A program made the translations under genes and the position numbers. The notes beneath the pieces were generated by a model. That model was given only the letters and a program-made list of their open reading frames with translations. It had not been told where the DNA came from and ran no database searches. From Qipengyuania sediminis (GTDB taxonomy: Bacteria > Pseudomonadota > Alphaproteobacteria > Sphingomonadales > Sphingomonadaceae): a stretch of 64,000 bases of DNA. This document shows positions 17,142 through 25,270 of this stretch, in pieces (within the stretch, counting starts at the first letter, position 1; every line of letters begins with the position of its first letter). Location of the stretch: NCBI RefSeq assembly GCF_004358425.1, contig NZ_CP037948.1, positions 1,426,001 through 1,490,000 on the forward strand, in the 5' to 3' direction.

Positions 17142-18123
17142 GGGCCGCCCCCTTCGCGGTCATGCGCTTGCCGACACCGGTCGTCTGCAGGATCTTGTCG
17201 ATCAGAAAGATCAGCATCAACGCCAGCACGAAGATGGTTATGCCGGCAAGATCGTGCAGGAAGCCCTGCGCCGCCGCTTCGCCGCCGTAATAGGTGAGCA
17301 GGATCAGGATCAGCACGCGCAGGAAATTCGCAGCGATCGCGACCGGAAGCACGAACAGCAGCAGGATCGCCTGAATGCGATGCTCGCCCCGATGCATGAG
17401 ATAGATATAGAACAGCGTGATCGCCGACAGCGAGACGATCGAGTTCAACCCCGAGCACGCGGCGGCGACCAGCAACTGATACTGGCCGATCTGGATCATG
17501 ACGCCGGTGCCGCCGATCGGCAGGCCGAACAGTTGCAGGACCGCGATCGCAGCGTCGCTGATCGCAACCTTGATGGGGAGGGTCAGCGTGTAGATCACGG
17601 TTTCGGGTGGCGGAAACGCGAAGAACAGATAGATGAGCGGGAAGGCCAGCGCGCGCATCGCCTTGTAGCCCACCACCCCGTAAAGTGCGACGAGCAGCAG
17701 GACATACATCGCGTAACCCTCGAGTTCCACGATCTGGGTCACGCGCGTGAAAAGGTAGACCGGCGCCGCAATCGCGAAGAGCGCCCAGACTTGCCAGCCC
17801 GGCGCACGCGCGGCCAGGCTGCGAACCTCGTGCCAGTTGTTGTAGACGAGCCACAGGCCGGTGGCGAGGATGATGGGCCCGTGCGAACCCTGCTCTCCGG
17901 TCCAGGAGGATTGCGCTACGAAGATCATTGTCGGCACGGCAAGCGCCAACATGCCAAGGACGAGCACGATATCGGGCAGGCGCCAGGCGCCGGCGGCCGC
18001 ATCGCGGGCGGGCGTATCGCCGGCAATGGTGGCCGTCTCGCCGCTGCCGAACAGACGCCGCAGTTCGTCAGCGGCGACCACGCCAGCATCGACCGCAACC
18101 GGCGTCTTTCCGATCTTGTTCAC
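17134..18123 (-). CDS. xrtV: Exosortase, probably type V (XrtV)
   Basis: A 329-residue polytopic transpeptidase-like protein with about eight membrane helices. The three catalytic-site residues of exosortases are present: Cys223 in LLVAAACSGLNS, Arg269 in AANFLRVLI and His290 in GFLHDLAG. Exosortases cut and transfer proteins carrying PEP-CTERM-like tails and are tightly tied to exopolysaccharide loci. I assign type V because a small XrtV accessory protein is encoded at 23464-23703; this subtype call is inference. The start is GTG at 18123. No sorted substrate was recognised in the window. It lies 131 bases after the decarboxylase gene on the same strand. Confidence 0.87.
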   Translation of the reverse strand: MNKIGKTPVAVDAGVVAADELRRLFGSGETATIAGDTPARDAAAGAWRLPDIVLVLGMLALAVPTMIFVAQSSWTGEQGSHGPIILATGLWLVYNNWHEVRSLAARAPGWQVWALFAIAAPVYLFTRVTQIVELEGYAMYVLLLVALYGVVGYKAMRALAFPLIYLFFAFPPPETVIYTLTLPIKVAISDAAIAVLQLFGLPIGGTGVMIQIGQYQLLVAAACSGLNSIVSLSAITLFYIYLMHRGEHRIQAILLLFVLPVAIAANFLRVLILILLTYYGGEAAAQGFLHDLAGITIFVLALMLIFLIDKILQTTGVGKRMTAKGAAHG

Positions 18124-18254
18124 ACAGTCTCCCGTCGCATGGCGGCAAGGGAGCCGGCCAGATGCGGCACGGGCCGGATGTATCCCCCGCGCTCCACGCC
18201 GGTCAAGGCTACCCTATGGGCTGTCTCGGCGCAAGACGAGCCGGTTGGCGATCC

Positions 18255-19220
18255 TTAATCGGCGGCTGCGGCGAGGGTGCGGAAATAGGCGATCGTCCGC
18301 TCCAGCCCCTGAGCGAGCTGCACCTTGGGCTCCCAACCGAGCCATTCGCGCGCCAGCGAGATATCCGGCTTGCGCTGCAGCGGATCGTCCTGCGGCAATG
18401 GTTTGTTGACGAGCTGCGAGCGCGATCCGGTCATTGCGATGACCTGCTCCGCAAGCTCCTTGATCGTGAATTCGACCGGGTTGCCGATATTGACCGGGCC
18501 GGGGCGTCCCGGCTCGCTGTCCATCAGGGCAAGGAACCCATCCAAAAGGTCATCGACATAGCAGAAGCTGCGGGTCTGGCTGCCATCGCCATAAATCGTG
18601 ATCGGCTCGTTCCTGAGCGCCTGCATGATGAAGTTGGAGACCACGCGGCCGTCCGCCGGATGCATCCGCGGTCCATAGGTGTTGAAGATGCGCACGACCT
18701 TGATGTCGAGCCCGCATTGGCGGTGGTAGTCGAAGAACAGCGTTTCGGCGCACCGCTTACCCTCGTCATAGCAGCTGCGCGCGCCGATGGGATTGACGTT
18801 GCCCCAATAGTCCTCGGTCTGCGGATGGACATGGGGGTCGCCATAAACCTCGCTGGTCGAGGCCTGGAAGATGCGCACGCCCAGCCGCTTGGCGAGGCCG
18901 AGCATATTGATCGCGCCATGGACCGAGGTCTTCGTGGTCTGCACCGGATCGTGCTGGTAATGAATCGGGCTTGCCGGACAGGCAAGGTTCCAGATCTCGT
19001 CGACTTCCACGAAAAGCGGAAAGCAGACGTCGTGGCGCATGAATTCGAAGCGCGGATGCCCGGACAAATGATCGATATTGCGCTTGTCACCGGTGAAGAG
19101 ATTGTCGACGCACAGCACCTCGTCGCCGCGCGCGATCAGGCGATCGATAAGGTGCGACCCCAGGAACCCGGCGCCGCCCGTTACCAACGTCCGCCGCCTG
19201 CCATAGGCGTTGCGCGCCAT
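18255..19220 (-). CDS. uxs: UDP-glucuronate decarboxylase (UDP-xylose synthase) family
   Basis: A 321-residue extended [13 protein letters not shown] (15-24) binds NAD; Tyr151 and Lys155 in CYDEGKR are the catalytic pair; and [23 protein letters not shown] and the [12 protein letters not shown] stretch are diagnostic for UDP-glucuronate decarboxylases. The enzyme converts UDP-GlcA to UDP-xylose, and its substrate would come from the UDP-glucose dehydrogenase at 34435-35745. AAGGGG lies six bases before the ATG at 19220. It heads a minus-strand run that continues into the exosortase, EpsI, EpsD and acyltransferase genes. A divergent spacer of 151 bases separates it from the small lipoprotein gene. 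Confidence 0.9.
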   Translation of the reverse strand: MARNAYGRRRTLVTGGAGFLGSHLIDRLIARGDEVLCVDNLFTGDKRNIDHLSGHPRFEFMRHDVCFPLFVEVDEIWNLACPASPIHYQHDPVQTTKTSVHGAINMLGLAKRLGVRIFQASTSEVYGDPHVHPQTEDYWGNVNPIGARSCYDEGKRCAETLFFDYHRQCGLDIKVVRIFNTYGPRMHPADGRVVSNFIMQALRNEPITIYGDGSQTRSFCYVDDLLDGFLALMDSEPGRPGPVNIGNPVEFTIKELAEQVIAMTGSRSQLVNKPLPQDDPLQRKPDISLAREWLGWEPKVQLAQGLERTIAYFRTLAAAAD

Positions 19221-19371
19221 ATCGACCCCTTCGCGAAAAAACCGGGCGCGCCGAACACGATAACGTCCGGCCTGTCAACAAACCAGCCCGGCAGGAGGGC
19301 GCGCCGTCGCAGGCTTAGTACGATCTTAACCAGGCGGGGGTACGGCGGGGGGGATTAAGGACGGGTCATTC

Positions 19372-19866
19372 ATGCGAGCGATCATCGCTGCGAGCCTCGC
19401 AGCCTTGCTGTGGAGTTGCGCCGGGGCGCCGCGCGATACCGCTCTGGCGGGGCTGGATCTCGCGGACGGCAGGACCCTTGCGCGCTTACAGGCCGCGCTT
19501 CCCCCCGACGATCGCGGTGCGCTTGGCACCTACGCGCTGCTGCATTGGCCCCGGTCACAATTCTACTGCGGCGATCCCATCGGCGGCGTCACGCGCGAGG
19601 CAAAAACGGTTGGCGAAGCTATCGATCAGACCCGCGCTTACGAGGCGCGTTTGGCAAAGGCGAGCGCACCCAAAGCGGCTCCGACGCGAGCGGAGCAGCT
19701 CGAAAAGCAAGAGCAGGTGCTGACCACCAGGATCGACCGCCTCGTCCTCGAAAGGGATATGCTCTACGCGCGCCTCGGCCCCGCCGCGGCAAGCAGTTCG
19801 CGTAAGCGCGAGATCGAACAGGCAATCTCCGCCACCCGCTCGAAACTTGAAAAGCTCCGTGCGTAG
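19372..19866 (+). CDS. Small coiled-coil lipoprotein, function unknown
   Basis: A 164-residue protein with a short signal and a lipobox-like LLWSCAG (Cys near residue 16), so it is probably lipidated. The second half (from about residue 100) is charged and heptad-like (EQLEKQEQVLTTRIDRLVLERDML and the RKREIEQAISATRSKLEKL end), predicting a coiled coil. I do not recognise the family. It is transcribed divergently from the UDP-glucuronate decarboxylase gene and precedes the lower-GC stretch. It could be a periplasmic tether or an accessory of the export machine; nothing in the sequence decides this. Confidence 0.65.
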   Translation: MRAIIAASLAALLWSCAGAPRDTALAGLDLADGRTLARLQAALPPDDRGALGTYALLHWPRSQFYCGDPIGGVTREAKTVGEAIDQTRAYEARLAKASAPKAAPTRAEQLEKQEQVLTTRIDRLVLERDMLYARLGPAAASSSRKREIEQAISATRSKLEKLRA

Positions 19867-20085
19867 CGGGCCATCTATGCCACCATGATTGTCCCGACGC
19901 CCGTTGGCTCACCACCGATGGAACAGAATGGGCCGATGCCGCGGCATGGCGGGTAACCGGCTGCGATGTCGCGTCGAAGCTGCCATGGCATATTCGCTAA
20001 GGATTGCCCAAACTTGGACACGGCAAGCGACTAGCTGGCAAATTCTTCGAGCGCTGCTAAGGCTTGCGCCGGGGGGCAATCTTGT
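19867..20085. other. Intergenic region before the membrane protein gene
   Basis: About 220 bases with no credible gene. GC content falls from here on. A TTGGAC hexamer occurs in ACTTGGACACGG near 20010, but no matching -10 box is convincing. Confidence 0.35.
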
Positions 20086-21714
20086 ATGGCGTCGCAATCG
20101 CTTGGCCGCACTGACGGCCGGTCTTGGTCAGCACTCGTCGGCCTGTTGTTCGTCCTGACAGGCGTCGTGATTGCGGCACCCGAACACCCCCCCATCATGG
20201 ACTACCCGAACCACTTGGCCCGCATCTGGCTGCTGGCGGGCGGGGCCGAGGTGCCGCCGCTTGCTACGATGTACGAGGTCGTCTGGTCGCAAGCAGCCAC
20301 CAATGTCGGCGTGGACTGGGTGGCGAGTTTCCTGACACGGCTCCTGTCCCTGCCTGTCGTGGATCGTCTGCTGCGCCTTTGCATGTTTCTGGGCCCGCCA
20401 CTTGGCGCAGTTTACCTGGGTCGGCAAATATTCGGGCGAATCTCGCCGTGGCACATTGCGAGCCTGTCGCTCGTATGGACGACGACCGCGGTCGCCGGGT
20501 TCATCAGCTATTCGATCTCTCTTGCCGCAGCCCTATTCTGTGCCGCTTACGTCATGGGTCGGCAGGAGAAGCTCAGTGCTCCTGGCTTGCTTATTCATGC
20601 GGTGTTTTGCGCTCTTCTGCTGCTGATCCATCCGTTCGGACTTCTGTTCTATATGGCGCTCCTCGCCGGCATCGTGATCGGGCCGGATCTTGCTGAACTG
20701 GCGCCGCGCCGCTTGCTGAAATCGGTCCTTCCGGTCGCGGCTTTTGGCTTGATCGGCGCGGTTCCCGTAGCGGCATTGATGCTGATTGCGCCTTCCCCTC
20801 CGACTTTGAACGGGATCACATGGGTCGACCCGAGCCTTTACTTGCGTCCTGCATGGCTGCTCAAGATGTACTTATCACCCATATTGAGCTACGATATAGG
20901 CGCTGATCTGCTATTCGTTCTTCCAGTGATCGCAGTTGTTGGAGTAAATCTCTTTCTTCGACGCATCGATTACCATGCGGGTTTGCTATTCGCTGCATCC
21001 TTGTTGCTGATCGTGTCGACATTCGCCCCACACTCGATCGGTGATGCGAGCTGGATCCATCGGCGCCTGCCCCTGATGGCGGCTTTGATCCTTGTGGCGG
21101 CAATCCTGCCACGTCCCCGTACGCGTGCCGGGCGGAACCTGATGGTATTGGCGCTTACCGCCGCTGTGATCGGCAAGACTGTCTGGGTCGGCCTCGCCTG
21201 GTATCGCTTAGACAGCGACGCGGATGATCTGATGTGGGTCACGAGAACTGTCGAGCGGGGCTCTTCGATCCTTTATGTTGCGCAGGAGCCGATCGCTCCG
21301 TCGCGAGCGCCCGTTGGCAGCTACATGGTCGGCGCCGCCGGTTGGGATTTCATCTCGACCCGCACGCATTTTGCCGCGATGCTCGTTCCCTATCGCCAGG
21401 TCTTCGTCCCGACCCTGTTTGCCGTTCCGGGCCAGCATCCGATACGCGTCCGACCCGACTGGCGACTCAAATCGATGGTCAGTGCACACATTGTCTCGCC
21501 CTCCGTCCTGAACACCCGGAACACGGGCTACCTGATCGACTGGCAGTGTAAGTTCGATTACGTTTTGCTGGTCGACGCAGACAAAACCGCCCGAAAACCG
21601 GTGGTCATAAAAGGCGTCAGTCTCGTTAACCAGCGCGGGTTTGCCGCTCTGTATGACGTCGATCGTCCCTCGCGCTGCTCAATTGCCGGGCAGGAGCGGA
21701 CGAACCGATCTTGA
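20086..21714 (+). CDS. Polytopic membrane protein of unknown function, lower GC than neighbours
   Basis: A 542-residue protein with about ten predicted hydrophobic segments in the first 380 residues (for example SALVGLLFVLTGVVIAA, ALFCAAYVMG, LLLLIHPFGLLFYMALLAG, LLFVLPVIAVVGVNLFL) and a soluble C-terminal domain of about 150 residues. An N-terminal MDYPNHLARIWLL block follows the first helix; such aspartate-bearing loops occur in GT-C membrane glycosyltransferases, but I cannot confirm that fold. It could be a GT-C enzyme, a polymerase-like protein or something else. Codon use is visibly less GC-biased than in adjacent genes, consistent with transfer. A minority possibility is that it substitutes for the missing Wzy polymerase. 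Confidence 0.7.
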   Translation: MASQSLGRTDGRSWSALVGLLFVLTGVVIAAPEHPPIMDYPNHLARIWLLAGGAEVPPLATMYEVVWSQAATNVGVDWVASFLTRLLSLPVVDRLLRLCMFLGPPLGAVYLGRQIFGRISPWHIASLSLVWTTTAVAGFISYSISLAAALFCAAYVMGRQEKLSAPGLLIHAVFCALLLLIHPFGLLFYMALLAGIVIGPDLAELAPRRLLKSVLPVAAFGLIGAVPVAALMLIAPSPPTLNGITWVDPSLYLRPAWLLKMYLSPILSYDIGADLLFVLPVIAVVGVNLFLRRIDYHAGLLFAASLLLIVSTFAPHSIGDASWIHRRLPLMAALILVAAILPRPRTRAGRNLMVLALTAAVIGKTVWVGLAWYRLDSDADDLMWVTRTVERGSSILYVAQEPIAPSRAPVGSYMVGAAGWDFISTRTHFAAMLVPYRQVFVPTLFAVPGQHPIRVRPDWRLKSMVSAHIVSPSVLNTRNTGYLIDWQCKFDYVLLVDADKTARKPVVIKGVSLVNQRGFAALYDVDRPSRCSIAGQERTNRS

Positions 21715-22039
21715 CTGTGGATGACGCGCTGATTCCCAAGCTCGTCACTGTTAATCTCGGCGATCAGATGACTCTTCCAAGAGTTTTCTAAATCTAATCT
21801 CAAACATCGTGCGATAATTGCCGCGACTATTCAGACGGGGTGATGGAACTTCGGCACATCTCCTCTCAGCCACAGTTCATCTCTCCTCTTTTGACATGAC
21901 CCGACCGTTCAATAGGTACGGAGTTCTTGGACGGTACTCATATCTAATTGTTACTTTCGCGTTAACTATAATCGAAAAGACATAATTAGGTAGGGCGCCA
22001 CTATCCAATTTCAGCATATCTGAAGAGGTGGATCCTGGA
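21715..22039. other. AT-richer intergenic region with candidate promoters
   Basis: About 325 bases without a credible gene, much richer in A and T than the rest of the window. It holds a TTGACA hexamer at 21891-21896 and a perfect TATAAT at 21967-21972, not at the right spacing for each other. It most likely carries the promoter of the second DUF1996 gene and marks a junction of foreign DNA. Confidence 0.45.
21967..21972 (+). promoter_or_regulatory. Candidate -10 box upstream of the second DUF1996 gene
   Basis: TATAAT occurs in GTTAACTATAATCG, 67 bases before the ATG at 22040. The matching -35 position reads only weakly like a consensus (CTAATT), so it is a candidate rather than a firm promoter. 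Such a perfect box is rare in this GC-rich sequence. Confidence 0.35.
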
Positions 22040-23293
22040 ATGGATAACTCGAAGAAGGCGTGGGCCGCGTTGACCCTACCTCTGGCGACGCTTGGTTGCG
22101 GCGGCGGATCGGTCGCCTCGACTGCCACTGGCAGCGGCGAGGTGGTCGCTATCGTTCCCACCCCCACTCCCAGCCCGTCCCCGACCACCACCCCGCCGCC
22201 AGTTGCCGCGACCCCGGCGGGATATATCCTGGCAAAGTCGCTGGATGGTGCGGAAGACCTTTCTGCGAGCTTCGATATCGGCTTGGGCCTCCAGGCGGCC
22301 TGGGGAACTGGCCAAATCCCCGGAAACTACGAAGCCGATGAGGGCGCTTTCCGCTTCATTTGCGGTGGCGACGGGAAACTCGCCAAGGATGACCCCGTCG
22401 TCTACTTCAATCAGCCGGGGGCTTCCCACCTTCACCAGGTGTGGGGCAACAGCTTGTTCGATGCGCGGACGACGCCGAGCGATCTGGCAAAGAACGCTGT
22501 AACGAATTGCAACGATACGGCATACTCTCTGAACCGCTCGTCCTATTGGATGCCGGCTTTGGTCCATGAAAGCGGGGAAGTGCTGAAACCGGACCTGGTC
22601 ATGGTTTATTACAAGCGGAAGATCAGTTCGTCCGCTTACTGCACGCCAGGCAACCCCAAGTTCGCTGGAACTTGCGTCGGGATCCCGTCGCAAATTCGCT
22701 TCATCTTCGGCTGGGATTCAAAGAACCCCACCGCCCCGGTCAAAGGCGCTTCGTGGTATTGCACGACTGCACATGGCCATCACGCAAATCTCGATGATGC
22801 CTTCAATGCAGGCTGCACGGCCGGCGCGGATCTGATCGCTGATACAGGTGCGCCCAATTGCTGGGATGGGAAACATCTGGATACGCCCGACCACCGCAGC
22901 CACATGTCATACATCGTGACCGATCCGCACACGGCCATCGGCCGGTGCCCCTCGACCCACCCCTATCTCATCCCGCAGCAGCAGAACAAAGCCCAGTTCC
23001 GCGTTACGGAGGATATGTACGGCACTCGCCCGGACGGCACGAAATACTCGCGGGTGCGCCTCTCCAGCGACGGCATGTTGCCGGGCGCCAAGGCGGGGGC
23101 GACATTGCATGCGGACTACATGGAAGCATGGGTCACCGCGGCCAAGAAGCTGTGGGTCGACAATTGCATCGAAAAGGCGCTGAATTGTTCGGGCGGTGAC
23201 CTCGGCAATGGAAAGCAATTGATCGGCGCGGCGCAGCCTGCCTACGGCTGGCGGAACCCCAACGCGCGGGTGAGCTGGAGCCCCCCGGGCTAA
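22040..23293 (+). CDS. DUF1996 domain lipoprotein, paralogue of the spike-operon protein
   Basis: A 417-residue protein. The N-terminus has a short signal and a lipobox (LATLGCGGG), a Thr/Pro-rich linker, then a DUF1996 domain. It shares nearly every block of the 2679-3920 protein: WGTGQIP, GAFRFICGGDGKLAKDDP, HLHQVWGN, LNRSSYW, VYYKRK, NCWDGKHLDTPDHRSHMS, IPQQQNKAQFRV and HADYMEAW. The ATG at 22040 is preferred to a GTG at 22028; GAGGTG sits nine bases upstream of the ATG. It differs from the paralogue in being lipid-anchored and having an extended linker. Family function is unknown. The following gene is the XrtV accessory protein. Confidence 0.85.
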   Translation: MDNSKKAWAALTLPLATLGCGGGSVASTATGSGEVVAIVPTPTPSPSPTTTPPPVAATPAGYILAKSLDGAEDLSASFDIGLGLQAAWGTGQIPGNYEADEGAFRFICGGDGKLAKDDPVVYFNQPGASHLHQVWGNSLFDARTTPSDLAKNAVTNCNDTAYSLNRSSYWMPALVHESGEVLKPDLVMVYYKRKISSSAYCTPGNPKFAGTCVGIPSQIRFIFGWDSKNPTAPVKGASWYCTTAHGHHANLDDAFNAGCTAGADLIADTGAPNCWDGKHLDTPDHRSHMSYIVTDPHTAIGRCPSTHPYLIPQQQNKAQFRVTEDMYGTRPDGTKYSRVRLSSDGMLPGAKAGATLHADYMEAWVTAAKKLWVDNCIEKALNCSGGDLGNGKQLIGAAQPAYGWRNPNARVSWSPPG

Positions 23294-23463
23294 CGCCCGA
23301 TCGTGCAAGGGTAGCCAAGCCAAGGCCCCGGCTCTTTTCATGAAGGGCCGGGTGTGCCATGCGTCTGACAAGTTCCACAAAATCCGGATTGTGCTATGCC
23401 GGGGACCTGCCCGGCACTAAGGATCCGGCTGAAGACTTGGCTGAGCGGTTTAGGAGCATCCGG

Positions 23464-23703
23464 GTGGAGACGGTTTACGATTGGGTCACGGTGCTCGGCT
23501 TTGCCGGTCTCGTGACCCTGTTCCTGCAGCGCTCTTCGCTGGAGAACCCGCCGGACACGATCTGGCATTACCTGCCCCCCGCGATCGGCGCCGCCGTGTG
23601 CAACTATCTGGGCAATGAGGGTATGGATATACCCGCGATCGCGGTGGGGATTGCGACCATCGCCTATGTATTCATCGTTCTGAAGCCGCGCATCCGGGCT
23701 TGA
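23464..23703 (+). CDS. XrtV sorting system accessory protein (small membrane protein)
   Basis: A 79-residue protein starting GTG (VETVYDWVTVLGFAGLV), with two membrane helices: residues about 7-20 and 55-74. A hydrophilic loop between them contains NPPDTIWHYLPP and CNYLGNEGMDIPAI. The pattern ETVYDWVT ... YLPPA ... NYxGNEG matches the small accessory family linked to exosortase V in Sphingomonads, as I recall it. The GTG at 23464 is chosen over an upstream ATG at 23359 because AGGAG at 23452-23456 sits seven bases before it and the family begins at this point. Its presence supports the type V assignment of the exosortase at 17134-18123. Confidence 0.78.
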   Translation: METVYDWVTVLGFAGLVTLFLQRSSLENPPDTIWHYLPPAIGAAVCNYLGNEGMDIPAIAVGIATIAYVFIVLKPRIRA

Positions 23704-23732
23704 GCCACCGGCGTCCGGCGCGCCCGCCGCTG

Positions 23733-25133
23733 TCAATAGGCGTTGGGATGCACCAGCACTTTCAACGTCGCGGCCAGGATCGCGACATCGCGCCATAACC
23801 GCCAGCCGGAAAGATACTCGAGGTCTGAAGTCAGGCGATCGGTGAAGTCGCTGGTCTTCTCGGTCGCGCCGCGGAAGCCGCGCACCTGGGCAAGGCCGGT
23901 GATCCCCGGCTTCAGGAGATGCCGTTCCCAATAGCGGTGGGATATTTCCCAGAACAGCCGGTTCTCCGCAGTCGAACCCAGAGCGTGCGGCCGCGGTCCC
24001 ACGATGCTCATATCGCCCTTGATGACATTGAGGAGCTGCGGCAGCTCATCGATACTGGTCCTGCGGATGAAACGCCCGACCCGCGAGATGCGATCATCAT
24101 CCCGCCCGGTCGACCGGGTTCCGTCCCGATCGCCGAGCTCCTGCCGCATGCTGCGAAACTTCAGGATCTCGAAGATGACATTGTTACGGCCGACCCGCGG
24201 CTGCCTGAACAGCACCGGTCCGCGTGAATCGAGCTTGATGGCGATGGCGACGGCGATCATCAGCGGGCCGAGGAACAGGAGCGCGGGTACCGCGATCGCG
24301 AGGTCGAATAGCCGCTTCTTGATCCGGTCGATCAGCGTCAGCGAACCGCGCGAGACGACGAGAGTCCGCAAGTCCCCGATGCTGCTGAGGCCGATTACCT
24401 TGAAATTCTGCTGTTGGCCGACGATCAGTTCCGCTTCGGCATCGACGGTGCGCAACAGGGTCGCCCAGACCCCCTGACGCTCCGCCGGGCAGGCGACCAG
24501 CACCCGGTCATAGCAATCGCAGATACGCGAAAAGCGTTCGAGCATGGCGGGGTTGTTAAGATCGGGCTCGAGCCCGTTTTTGCGCGCGTCGATCATGAAA
24601 CGCGCCTCCGCACCGGGATTGGCCACGCCGTCGAGTATGACCAGCTCGTCGACCAGCACCCCCCCCAGGGCGCGGCGGACCCAGAAGGCGTTGAGCAGGC
24701 GGAAGAACAGCATCGCTGCCAGCGAGACGAGAAAGACCACGCCCATCCCGACGCGGGAAATATCCTCGCCCTGCTGTACTGCGAACAGGATCCCGAACAG
24801 CGCCAGCAGCGTCTGCCCCAGCGCGCCGATCACATTGCGCGCGCTTTCGGCATAACGCGACTGGGCTGGAAGGCTGTACGCCCCCGCGTTGGTTGCGAGC
24901 ACCAGGAAAAGCGGCAGGACGATATACAGCAGGCTGACATCGCCGAGCTTGAGCCAGATGTCGCCCCTCACCGCTTCCGCGAGGCTGAAGCCGATGAAGA
25001 GCGCCAGGAGATCGCCCAGTACCAGCCGCGCCACCAGCGCCATCCGCGCGGTCTTGCGCGAATGTTCAGCCGCATCCGACGGGATGACCGCCACCTGCGC
25101 AGGATCGGGAACGGGCGGATTGAAATCGTTCAT
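23733..25133 (-). CDS. Undecaprenyl-phosphate sugar phosphotransferase (WcaJ-like), chain initiator
   Basis: A 466-residue polyisoprenyl-phosphate hexose-1-phosphate transferase that loads the first sugar-phosphate, commonly glucose or galactose, onto undecaprenyl phosphate. The N-terminal half has four to five membrane helices and a CoA-binding-like domain. The C-terminal catalytic domain begins with KRLFDLAIAVPAL, then GPVLFRQPRVGRNN, FEILKFRSM, SIDELPQLLNVIKGDMS, VGPRPHA and KPGITGLAQV, all standard for the family. The ATG at 25133 opens a hydrophilic N-terminus before the first helix; ATGs further upstream give poorly conserved extensions. It lies after the rfb genes on the same strand, separated by about 137 bases. 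Confidence 0.93.
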   Translation of the reverse strand: MNDFNPPVPDPAQVAVIPSDAAEHSRKTARMALVARLVLGDLLALFIGFSLAEAVRGDIWLKLGDVSLLYIVLPLFLVLATNAGAYSLPAQSRYAESARNVIGALGQTLLALFGILFAVQQGEDISRVGMGVVFLVSLAAMLFFRLLNAFWVRRALGGVLVDELVILDGVANPGAEARFMIDARKNGLEPDLNNPAMLERFSRICDCYDRVLVACPAERQGVWATLLRTVDAEAELIVGQQQNFKVIGLSSIGDLRTLVVSRGSLTLIDRIKKRLFDLAIAVPALLFLGPLMIAVAIAIKLDSRGPVLFRQPRVGRNNVIFEILKFRSMRQELGDRDGTRSTGRDDDRISRVGRFIRRTSIDELPQLLNVIKGDMSIVGPRPHALGSTAENRLFWEISHRYWERHLLKPGITGLAQVRGFRGATEKTSDFTDRLTSDLEYLSGWRLWRDVAILAATLKVLVHPNAY

Positions 25134-25270
25134 CGTGTGCTTGGGGACTCTACTATCACCGGCAGCTTGCATAAACACTACAGCCGCGAGCCTTGGGACG
25201 GGTGCCCCTTTTCCGGGCAAGTCGCCGGAAAGAGGTAAACCGGCTCGGTTTCATCCTGGTTCGGGGCCGA

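Noticed and set aside
21891..21919. A TTGACA-based promoter before the second DUF1996 gene
   Set aside because: The matching -10 position (TAGGTA or AGGTAC) is poor; only the TATAAT further downstream was kept as a candidate.
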